Shown here: positions 16,395 through 23,306 of the stretch, piece by piece
Layout: every line of letters starts with the position of its first letter
Position numbering within the stretch: the stretch's first letter is position 1
Assembly: GCA_019694215.1 (NCBI GenBank)
Contig: JAIBCK010000033.1
Location: forward strand, 1-34,250
From: Thermoflexales bacterium
Lineage (GTDB): Bacteria; Chloroflexota; Anaerolineae; J036; Brachytrichaceae
Direction: 5' to 3'
Length of the DNA: 34,250 nucleotides
The notes under the pieces: model-generated
Told to the model about the DNA's origin: nothing
Seen by the model: only the letters and a program-made list of their open reading frames with translations
Databases searched by the model: none
Made by a program: the position numbers and the translations under genes

Positions 16395-16428
16395 GAGGCC
16401 CCGATCCAGTCGGGGCCTCGTTCGTTTC
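16395..16428 (+). terminator. Intrinsic terminator after the YceI lipoprotein gene
   Basis: GAGGCCCCGA, loop TCCAG, TCGGGGCCTC: a perfect 10-base-pair stem followed by the T-rich GTTCGTTT. It starts 28 bases after the YceI stop. Confidence 0.85.
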
Positions 16429-16448
16429 CGGGCCTGTCGCGCATGGCG

Positions 16449-16454
16449 TACACT
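16449..16454 (+). promoter_or_regulatory. Candidate -10 element for the histidine phosphatase gene
   Basis: TACACT nine bases before ATG 16464. It overlaps the coding sequence of the alternative start at 16443, which it argues against. The hexamer 17 bases upstream (TTCCGG) is a poor -35. Confidence 0.35.
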
Positions 16455-16463
16455 GCGCGGCGC

Positions 16464-17114
16464 ATGCCCATCCTTCATCTCATCCGGCACGCCACAAACG
16501 ACTTCGTCAAGCACGGGCGGCTGCCCGGGCACGGCCCAAACCTGCACCTGAATGCCGAGGGGCGCGGACAGGCCCAGGCGCTGGTTGCGATGTTTGACGG
16601 CCAGCCCCTCGACGCGATCTACAGCAGCGCGCTGGAGCGGGCGATCGAAACCGCGCTGCCGCTGGCCGCCGCGCGCGGGCTGACGGTGCGGGTGCGCCTG
16701 ACGCTGCGCGACACCGACGCCGGCGCATACACCGGGCGCCTGCTGCGCGAGCTGGGCGAGGACGCGGCCACGCGCGAGACCTGGCAGGAGATTCGCGAGC
16801 GCCCGGCCGAGGGTCGCTTCCCCGGCGGCGAGTCGCCGGGCGACATGCGCGCCCGTGTCATCGCCGAGCTGGAGCAGATCGCCGCCGCGCACCCCGATCT
16901 GCCCGCCACGCCGGAAGGCGTTCCCGGCCGCCCGGCCGCCGTCGCGGTGGTCATGCACAACTCAACCACCCAGGCCGCGCTGGCGCACTTCCTCGGCATG
17001 CCCTTCGAACACTACGAGCGCCTCGCGGTTGGCCCGGCCTCCGTCAGCAGCGTGCTGCTGGGCGGCAAGGCACCCTTCATCCTCACCACCAACAGGACCC
17101 GCGACGCGCGCTAG
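16464..17114 (+). CDS. Histidine phosphatase (phosphoglycerate mutase-like) family protein
   Basis: 216 residues from ATG 16464; ATG 16443 would add seven. The phospho-acceptor motif LIRHATND places the catalytic His at residue 9. SSALERAIETALPLAAARGL is the usual second block, GGESPGDMRARV the third, and VMHN at about 163-166 supplies the second His (165). The family includes phosphoglycerate mutases, phosphatases and cobalamin-pathway phosphatases; the substrate is not clear, though the ESPGDMRARV pattern suits a phosphatase better than a glycolytic mutase. Soluble and cytosolic. It follows a terminator and has no Shine-Dalgarno site. The next gene begins 23 bases downstream. Confidence 0.85.
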   Translation: MPILHLIRHATNDFVKHGRLPGHGPNLHLNAEGRGQAQALVAMFDGQPLDAIYSSALERAIETALPLAAARGLTVRVRLTLRDTDAGAYTGRLLRELGEDAATRETWQEIRERPAEGRFPGGESPGDMRARVIAELEQIAAAHPDLPATPEGVPGRPAAVAVVMHNSTTQAALAHFLGMPFEHYERLAVGPASVSSVLLGGKAPFILTTNRTRDAR

Positions 17115-17137
17115 CGCGCACGGGCCCGGGAGCTGCC

Positions 17138-17593
17138 ATGAGCGACCTCTTCAAGAAACTCAACCTCACCGATCAGACCGAGATCCTCGTCATCGATGCG
17201 CCGGCCAGTGTCGAGCCCGAGATCGCGGCGCTCGTGGGCGTGAAGGTCGTGCGTCAGGCGAGCAAGGTGCGCGCGCCGCGCTTTGCGCTGGTCTTCGCCA
17301 CCACCCTGGCCCAGGTCGAGGCGGCCGCGCGGGGCATCGCCGCGCGCGCCACGGGAGATCCCATCCTGTGGATGGCCTACCCGAAGGGCAGCTCGAAAAC
17401 CTACCGCTGTGAGTTCAACCGCGACAACGGCTGGCAGGCGCTCGGCGAGGTGGGCTACGAGCCCGTGCGGCAGGTCGCCATCGACGCCGACTGGTCGGCG
17501 CTGCGTTTCCGGCGGGTCGAGAACATCCAGCGCATGACGCGCAGCTTCGCCATGACGGCCGAAGGCAAGCGCAAGGCGGGCAAGCGGCCGTGA
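17138..17593 (+). CDS. Conserved small protein of unknown function
   Basis: 151 residues, start ATG 17138 with GGGAG five bases ahead. The sequence has a compact alpha/beta look: LNLTDQTEILVIDAPASVEPEIAAL, then FALVFATTLAQVEAAARGI, then ILWMAYPKGSSKTYRCEFNRDNGW and EPVRQVAIDADWSALRFRRVENI. I recall similar proteins with YPKxxSKxYxxxxxRDxGW and VRQVAIDxDWSALRFRRVE in Bacteroidetes and other soil bacteria, without an assigned function. No membrane helix or known catalytic motif is visible; the Lys-rich tail (GKRKAGKRP) could bind nucleic acid or acidic surfaces. Its stop overlaps the next GTG start by four bases, so the two are coupled. Confidence 0.8.
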   Translation: MSDLFKKLNLTDQTEILVIDAPASVEPEIAALVGVKVVRQASKVRAPRFALVFATTLAQVEAAARGIAARATGDPILWMAYPKGSSKTYRCEFNRDNGWQALGEVGYEPVRQVAIDADWSALRFRRVENIQRMTRSFAMTAEGKRKAGKRP

Positions 17594-20172
17594 CCGCCCC
17601 GCGCCCCGCGCCCCGTCGCGCGGCCATGCTCGGGGCCGCTGTGGCGGTCTTTCTGGCGGCGGCCGCCTTCTATGGCCGGACGCTGCATGGCGCGGTGGAG
17701 GCGGCCGACAGCGGCGAGCTGCAAGTCGCGGCCTGGACGTTCAGCATCCCGCATCCGCCCGGGTATCCGCTCTACACGCTGCTCGCCGCGTTGGCGGCCC
17801 ATTTTCCGTTGGGCGATTCGCCCTATGCGCGGCTGGCGCTGCTCTCCGCGCTGATCGCGGCCGCGACGCTGGGCGTGTTGCAACTGTCCACGATGGCCAG
17901 CGCGCGGATGCGCTCCGGCGTCGTTGCCCTGGCCGGCCTCGTCCCCGTGGTCGGGCTCGCCGTGAGCGCGACGTTCTGGGCGCAGGCGACGACGACAAAC
18001 ATCCGCATCCTGACGGCCCTGTTCGCCGCGCTACAGGCCCTGGCGGTGGTGCTGATCGACCGATCCCGCCGCGACGCCGACCCCGCTTACGCCGACCGCG
18101 CCCTCGCCCTGTTCGGCGTCGCCCTCGGGCTGGGGGTCGGGCATCATCCCTCGTTGCTCTTCCCGGCGTTGGTGCTCGGGCCGTTTGCGCTGGGGGCGTG
18201 GCTGCGGACCCGGACCACGGGGCGCGCGAAGGTGTTTCTCAAGATCGTTGGGCTGGTCGCGCTGACCGGGCTGGTGTGGCTGCTCCTGCCACTGCGCAAC
18301 CGCGCGGCCGGCCCGCTCGACCATGCCGATTTCGCCACGCTTCCGGGCCTGCTCGATCACGCGCTGGCGCGGGGTTTTGGCGGCGACTTCTTCTACTTCC
18401 TCACCGTTGAGCCGGAGCGCCTGCTGGATCGCCTGGCCATCCTGCCCGATCTGCTGCAGATGCAGTTCAGCCCGACCCTGCTCCTGCTGTTTGCCCTGGG
18501 TTGGCTGCTTGCGTTGCGCGCGCGGCGCGGGCTGGCGCTGGCGTTGCTTGGTGCCGTCCTCGTGCACCTGTTTGTCACGTTGACGTATCGCGCGCCGCAG
18601 ACCGTCGAATACGCGCTGCCGGCCTGGACGCTGCTCGCCCTCGGGGCGGGCATCGGGCTGGCAGCCGCGACCGATGGCGTGCGTGCGGGTGAGGGGGCTG
18701 CCCCGCGCTGGGTGGCCGCGCTGCTCACGCTTGCCGCAGTGCTGGTGGCGCTGTTGGATGGCAACCAGCGCGCGCCGAGTTTTGCGGCGCTGGCGCAGGA
18801 CCGCAGCGACGACGCGCTCGCGCGCGCGACGCTGCAAGGCGCACCGCCCAACGGTCGAATCCTGGCGCAGTGGCATCAGGCCACGCCGATGTGGGCGCTG
18901 CAGCAGGTCGAGGGCGTGCGCCCGGATGTTCGCGTCCAGTATGCCTACCCCGAGGGCGCCGAGCCCTACGCGACGACCTTCGCGCGACGGGCCGCGGATG
19001 CCGACCTGGTCACGACCGTGTATGACACCGCCTTCGCCGAGCGTCAGTTGTGTGTCGATGCTGTGGCTGCGCTGCCGGTCTGGCGCGTCGGGGCCTGCCC
19101 GTTGCCGAAGGCGGCACAGGCGGTCGACCTGGCCGTTTTCGATGGGCGGCTGGCCGTGACGGGGCTCGAGGCCTCGGGCGATCTCGTCCCCGGCGGCGTC
19201 CTGCTGGTGAAGGTGGGCTGGGAGGCGCGCGGCGCACTGCGGCCCGGCGAGGCGCTGACGGTCCGCCTGCGCTACCCGGATGGGCGCCTGGCCGCCAACG
19301 TCGATGTGCCGGTGGATCCCGGGCAGGCACCGGGCGAGGCGCGCAGCCGGCTGATCGCGCTGGGCATTCCGCCGGACTTCGCGGCCGGACCGCAACGATT
19401 GTTCGTCGGCGCGTATCGTGCGGAGCTGGGTGGCTTTACCCCGTTGCGCGACGCGCATGGCCAGGACTTCCCGGCGCTGGCGGATTGGACGCTTCGGCCG
19501 GCCGCCCTCCCGCCCGTGACCCGCCGGCCCGCGGCCGAGGCCCAGCGCTGCGAGGTCGGGGCAGGCGGTCCAGTGCTGCTCGGCGTCGACTACGACCTGG
19601 GCGTTCCGGGGCAGATGCGCGCCTATGTCCACCTCGCGGCCGCGCAGCCCGCCAGCATCGGCCTGGCCAGCGATGTGGCCGCGCCGCTCCTGCGCGATGT
19701 GCCGGGGGCGGGCTGCACAACCGCGGTATTTGACCTGCCGCCCACCAACACCATGACCCTGACGCTGGCCGGCCGGCCGCTGCGCCTGCCCGCGCCGCAA
19801 CCGGGTGAGCGATACGTCCCCTTTGCAGGCGGATTCACGCTGATGGCCGCCGAAGTCGAGGCGTGCCCCGCAGGCCCGGCTGTCGCGCTGGCCTGGCAGT
19901 CGGCGCTGCCCCAGACGCGAGATGTCAAGGTCTCCGTCCGGCTGACCGGCGGCGGGCAGTTCGCCCGCCATGATGGAGTACCTGCGTTGGGCGCGCTGCC
20001 CACGCTCAAGTGGATCGCCGGCACGCGCCTGCGCGACGTGCACGTCTTCGATGGCCAGCCCCAGGCGGCGGCGGCGGCCGGCGAGGTGCTGCTTTACGAC
20101 AACTTCTCCCAGCTGCCGCTGCCGGTGCTCGACGTGCGCTACGAGCGCGCCGGCGCGCCGCTCTTTCGGTGA
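17590..20172 (+). CDS. DUF2723 membrane protein, glycosyltransferase-39-like
   Basis: 860 residues, GTG start inside the preceding stop. The signature AADSGELQVAAWTFSIPHPPGYPLYTLL at about 37-64 is diagnostic for DUF2723, a polytopic family related to protein O-mannosyltransferases, where the acidic residue in the first loop is catalytic. About ten further hydrophobic helices run to residue 390 (VSATFWAQATTTN, LGVGHHPSLLFPALVL, LLLLFALGWLLAL). From about 395 to 860 the protein is soluble and faces outward: a first part with ILAQWHQATPMWALQQVEGVRPDVRV is family-typical, while the last 300 residues look beta-rich and resemble no domain I know. It probably transfers sugar from a polyprenyl carrier to an extracytoplasmic acceptor. 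XseA follows after six bases. Confidence 0.85.
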   Translation: MTAPRPAPRRAAMLGAAVAVFLAAAAFYGRTLHGAVEAADSGELQVAAWTFSIPHPPGYPLYTLLAALAAHFPLGDSPYARLALLSALIAAATLGVLQLSTMASARMRSGVVALAGLVPVVGLAVSATFWAQATTTNIRILTALFAALQALAVVLIDRSRRDADPAYADRALALFGVALGLGVGHHPSLLFPALVLGPFALGAWLRTRTTGRAKVFLKIVGLVALTGLVWLLLPLRNRAAGPLDHADFATLPGLLDHALARGFGGDFFYFLTVEPERLLDRLAILPDLLQMQFSPTLLLLFALGWLLALRARRGLALALLGAVLVHLFVTLTYRAPQTVEYALPAWTLLALGAGIGLAAATDGVRAGEGAAPRWVAALLTLAAVLVALLDGNQRAPSFAALAQDRSDDALARATLQGAPPNGRILAQWHQATPMWALQQVEGVRPDVRVQYAYPEGAEPYATTFARRAADADLVTTVYDTAFAERQLCVDAVAALPVWRVGACPLPKAAQAVDLAVFDGRLAVTGLEASGDLVPGGVLLVKVGWEARGALRPGEALTVRLRYPDGRLAANVDVPVDPGQAPGEARSRLIALGIPPDFAAGPQRLFVGAYRAELGGFTPLRDAHGQDFPALADWTLRPAALPPVTRRPAAEAQRCEVGAGGPVLLGVDYDLGVPGQMRAYVHLAAAQPASIGLASDVAAPLLRDVPGAGCTTAVFDLPPTNTMTLTLAGRPLRLPAPQPGERYVPFAGGFTLMAAEVEACPAGPAVALAWQSALPQTRDVKVSVRLTGGGQFARHDGVPALGALPTLKWIAGTRLRDVHVFDGQPQAAAAAGEVLLYDNFSQLPLPVLDVRYERAGAPLFR

Positions 20173-20178
20173 TCGCCC

Positions 20179-21411
20179 ATGACGACCTGGCAATCGATGC
20201 TCCCGGGGCTGGATGAGCCCCTCTCCATCAGCGAGGCCACCGCGCGGATCAAGACCCGCCTCGAATCCGACCCGGCCCTGTCCGACCTGCGCGTGGCCGG
20301 CGAGATCGGCAACTTCACCCGGGCGGCCTCGGGGCACCTGTATTTCACGCTGAAGGATGCCGGCGCGGCGCTGCGTTGTGTGATGTGGCGCACATCGGCG
20401 GCGCGCCTGCGCAGCTATGCGCCGCGCAGCGGAGACGCCGTCGTCGCGCGCGGCAGGATCGCCGTCTACGAGCGCGACGGGGCCTATCAGCTCATCGTCG
20501 AAGCGCTGGCCCCGGCCGGGGTGGGGGACCTGCACGCGGAGTTCGAGCGGCTCAAGGCCAAGCTCGCGGCCGAGGGGGTGTTTGACGCCGACCGCAAACG
20601 CCCGCTGCCGGCCCTTCCGCGTGTGCTCGGCGTGGTGACCTCGCCCACCGCGGCGGCGTTTCAGGATGTGCTGAACGTGCTGGGCCGCCGCTATCCGCTT
20701 TTGGACGTTGTGCTGTCGCCCACCCTGGTGCAGGGCACCGAGGCACCGGCTCAGATCGTGCGGGCGCTGCGGGCGTTGGATGACTGGGGCCAGTGCGACG
20801 TGCTGCTCGTCACGCGCGGCGGCGGCAGCCTCGAGGAGCTGTGGGCGTTCAACGACGAGGGCGTCGCACGTGCCATCGCCGCCTGCCGCACGCCGGTGGT
20901 CTCGGGGGTGGGGCACGAGATCGACTTCACCCTGGCCGATTTCGCCGCCGATGTGCGCGCGCCAACCCCGTCCGCGGCAGCGGAGCTGATCGCCCCCGAC
21001 GGCGATGCGCTGGCGCAGGCCGTGGATGGCCTGGCGGCGCGTTCCGAACAGCTGCTGACGACCCGCGTGCAGCGGGCGCGCGCCGACCTGGAGGCGCTGC
21101 GTCGGGCGCTGCGCGCGCTGGGCCCGGGCGCCGCCGTGCAGCGCAGTCGCGAGCGCCTACGGATGCTTTCTGACCGTTTGACGCGCGCCATGGTCGCCGA
21201 CCTGTCGCTGCGGGCGGCCCGCCTGCGCGGGGTGAGCGGCCGGCTGGCCGCGATGGGGCCGCTGGCTACGCTGGGTCGCGGGTATGCCATCGTCACCCGG
21301 GCGGAGGACGGCACCTTGATTCGAAGCGTTGGGCAGGCCGGGCCCGGGATGCCACTTCGCGTGCGCGTCGCCGATGGGGCCTTTACCGCCCGCGCCGGGG
21401 ACGAAAAATGA
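20179..21411 (+). CDS. xseA: Exodeoxyribonuclease VII large subunit
   Basis: 410 residues, normal length. The N-terminal OB-fold is at about 12-110 (LRVAGEIGNFTRAASGHLYFTLKDAGAALRCVMWR). The catalytic domain carries VLGVVTSPTAAAFQDVLNVLGRR, TRGGGSLEELWAFNDE and SGVGHEIDFTLADFAADVRAPTPSAAAE, followed by a helical coiled-coil region and the C-terminal LGRGYAIVTR. ExoVII degrades single-stranded DNA from both ends and needs several small subunits (XseB) per large subunit. No xseB frame follows: the terminator begins two bases after the stop. The start at 20179 lies six bases after the DUF2723 stop, without a Shine-Dalgarno site. Confidence 0.95.
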   Translation: MTTWQSMLPGLDEPLSISEATARIKTRLESDPALSDLRVAGEIGNFTRAASGHLYFTLKDAGAALRCVMWRTSAARLRSYAPRSGDAVVARGRIAVYERDGAYQLIVEALAPAGVGDLHAEFERLKAKLAAEGVFDADRKRPLPALPRVLGVVTSPTAAAFQDVLNVLGRRYPLLDVVLSPTLVQGTEAPAQIVRALRALDDWGQCDVLLVTRGGGSLEELWAFNDEGVARAIAACRTPVVSGVGHEIDFTLADFAADVRAPTPSAAAELIAPDGDALAQAVDGLAARSEQLLTTRVQRARADLEALRRALRALGPGAAVQRSRERLRMLSDRLTRAMVADLSLRAARLRGVSGRLAAMGPLATLGRGYAIVTRAEDGTLIRSVGQAGPGMPLRVRVADGAFTARAGDEK

Positions 21412-21412
21412 A

Positions 21413-21440
21413 CAGGCCGGGCTGATTTCAGCCCGGCCTG
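21413..21440. terminator. Bidirectional intrinsic terminator between convergent genes
   Basis: CAGGCCGGGCTGA and its exact complement TCAGCCCGGCCTG are separated by TT: a 12-13 bp stem. On the minus strand it is followed by TTCATTTTT, which makes it a good terminator for the surface-protein gene; on the plus strand it serves xseA but lacks a clear U-run. Confidence 0.8.
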
Positions 21441-21460
21441 AATCGAACAACGGTTGACGT

Positions 21461-23227
21461 CTAGCGGCGGCGGCGCGAGAGCGCGGCAGCAGCCAGTGCG
21501 AGCAACCCGGCGGCGCCGATCGTGAGCGGCAGCGGCAGACCGTTGTCACTCGCGGCACCCGTCACGCCCAGCAGGACCTTGGGCGTTGCTGTTGCAACGG
21601 CAGCAGGCGCTGCGGGCGCGGTCGTCGCCGTGGGGGCGGGCTTGGTCGCAGTCGGTGGCACCGCGGTCGGCGGCACCGCGGTCGGCGGCACTGCGGTAGG
21701 CGGCACCGCGGTAGGCGGCACCGGGGTCGCCGCCGGCGCGTTGACGGTGACCGAGAACGGCGTATCCAGGTTCCCGGCGGCGCCGATCACGCGGGCGATG
21801 AGGTTGCTCAGCCCGGCGATCAGCGGCAGCTTGAACGACCACTTGCCATCCGGCCCGACGACCGTCGTGCCGAGAATCTTGCCATCCGGCCCGATGATCT
21901 GGACGGTCGAACCCGGCGTGCCGGACCCGTTCAGGTCGAGGTTCTGGCCGGCAATGCCGATCAGGCCGCCCGCGGGCAGCGTGATGGTGGGCTTGACCAG
22001 GGCAGGCGCAGCTGCCGTCGGGGCCGCAGCCACGGCGGGCGCGATCACCGTGAAGGCGCGTGCAACGCTGCGCGGACCTTCGGCCGAACCATCGATGGTC
22101 GCGGCGCTGATGACGTGCGCGCCAAGGCCGAGCGCAGCCGGCAGCTTGAAGGTCCAGTTGCCCTTGGCGTCGGCGGTGGTCTCACCGATCACCTTGTCAC
22201 CGTCGAAGACGCGGATCTTTGCGTTGGGTGCGGCGGTGCCGCTCAGCTCTGTCACGCTCTCGTACGCGGCACCCTTGACATCGGCGGGCACGACCTTGGC
22301 CGGGTTGGCCGGGTCGAACACGCTCGGCAGCACGCCAAAGGATGGCGCGATGGGCGCCGGCGTCGGCGGGACGGCGGTCGGGGCCGGGTTGATCGTGAAC
22401 GTGAGCGGGTCGGAGTCCAGGTTCTTGCCATCCGGCAGCGTGACGCGGGCGAAGACCGGGCTCATCCCGGCCACGGCTGGGATCTGAAGCTTCCAGCTCC
22501 CGTCAGCGCCGGCGAGCGTCGTGCCCAGCACCTGGCCATTCGGGCCAATCAGGCGCACGGTCGCGCCCGGCGCGGCCTTACCGGAGAAGTCGATCTGCCG
22601 GCCCACGACGGTGGTCGTGCCAGCGGCGGGAAGCGCGATGGTGGGCTTTACCGCGGCGGCGGCCAGGCGTGGATCGACCAGCGTCCAGGCTGCGAGTGCG
22701 GACGTGACGCGGTTGGCGCTGTCGGTGGCTTCGGCCTTGATCGAATGCGCGCCAGCGGCCAGCGTGCCCGGAAGCGCGAACGACCAGGCACCGCTGCCGT
22801 TGGCCGTGGTCTCGCCGAGCAGCTTGTCGCCGTCGAAGATCTTGATCTTCGCGCCGGGCGCGGCGGTGCCTTCGACGTTGCCGAGGGCGCCGACATCGAT
22901 GCTCGCGCCGACGGCCGGGCGCGTGATCGTGACGGGTTGCACATTGCCGTTGGCCCAGTAGGCGATCACGGCGGCGATGCAGCACAACAGCGCGAGCACC
23001 ACGCCCAGAAGGGCCAGGGCCTTGGGGTCAAACCAGTTGACCCAGAAGCGGCCCGGGCCATCGCCGGTGGCGGTGCCCTTGGCGGTGGTGGTCTCGGTGA
23101 CGACCACCTTGTTCATCGTGACGGTGGCATCCTTGCTGGAGCCGCTGGTGGCGGAGACCTTCTGGAGGGTGACGGTGGGATCCTTGCTCTTGTCGGTGGG
23201 GGCGGTTTTCTTGTCTTTGTCGCTCAT
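21461..23227 (-). CDS. Surface protein with Ig-like repeats and membrane segments at both ends
   Basis: 588 residues. A polar cytosolic start (1-68) holds two near-repeats, KDPTVTLQKV and KDATVTMNKV. A transmembrane helix (about 69-91, LALLGVVLALLCCIAAVIAYW) leads to at least four Ig-like modules alternating two types: GTAAPGAKIKIFDGDKLLGE... and GKAAPGATVRLIGPNGQVLG..., each ending in a WxF/W strand. A Pro-rich stalk with five VPPTA units follows, then KVLLGVTGAASDNGLPLPL, a second hydrophobic segment and the tail SRRRR. The tail has the layout of a sortase-type signal, but no true LPxTG is present. Extracellular adhesion or wall scaffolding is the likely role (inference). ATG 23227 is chosen because upstream residues look non-coding. 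Confidence 0.75.
   Translation of the reverse strand: MSDKDKKTAPTDKSKDPTVTLQKVSATSGSSKDATVTMNKVVVTETTTAKGTATGDGPGRFWVNWFDPKALALLGVVLALLCCIAAVIAYWANGNVQPVTITRPAVGASIDVGALGNVEGTAAPGAKIKIFDGDKLLGETTANGSGAWSFALPGTLAAGAHSIKAEATDSANRVTSALAAWTLVDPRLAAAAVKPTIALPAAGTTTVVGRQIDFSGKAAPGATVRLIGPNGQVLGTTLAGADGSWKLQIPAVAGMSPVFARVTLPDGKNLDSDPLTFTINPAPTAVPPTPAPIAPSFGVLPSVFDPANPAKVVPADVKGAAYESVTELSGTAAPNAKIRVFDGDKVIGETTADAKGNWTFKLPAALGLGAHVISAATIDGSAEGPRSVARAFTVIAPAVAAAPTAAAPALVKPTITLPAGGLIGIAGQNLDLNGSGTPGSTVQIIGPDGKILGTTVVGPDGKWSFKLPLIAGLSNLIARVIGAAGNLDTPFSVTVNAPAATPVPPTAVPPTAVPPTAVPPTAVPPTATKPAPTATTAPAAPAAVATATPKVLLGVTGAASDNGLPLPLTIGAAGLLALAAAALSRRRR
21651..21725 (-). repeat. Five tandem 15-bp units encoding the VPPTA stalk
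   Basis: Five in-frame copies of GTCGGCGGCACCGCG with one or two changes each (plus-strand reading). They encode the Pro-rich stalk of the surface protein and could change in number by slippage. Confidence 0.9.
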
Positions 23228-23306
23228 GTCAGGGTCGTGCCGACGCCCGGGTCGTTGACTGGACCGGGCCGTCGGCAAAACGCGCGATTGGCGCGAGGGT
23301 TACGGT

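Noticed and set aside
18031-20916. Minus-strand open frame of 961 codons
   Set aside because: Antisense to the DUF2723 gene and xseA; low-complexity Arg/Gln-rich sequence without family motifs.
21651-21725. Short tandem repeats considered as a CRISPR-like array
   Set aside because: Units are 15 bp, contiguous, without spacers and in frame with a Pro-rich stalk.
23228-23278. Extended N-terminus of the Ig-like protein
   Set aside because: The 17 extra codons are Arg-rich with no ribosome binding site; MSDKDKK is the more likely start.
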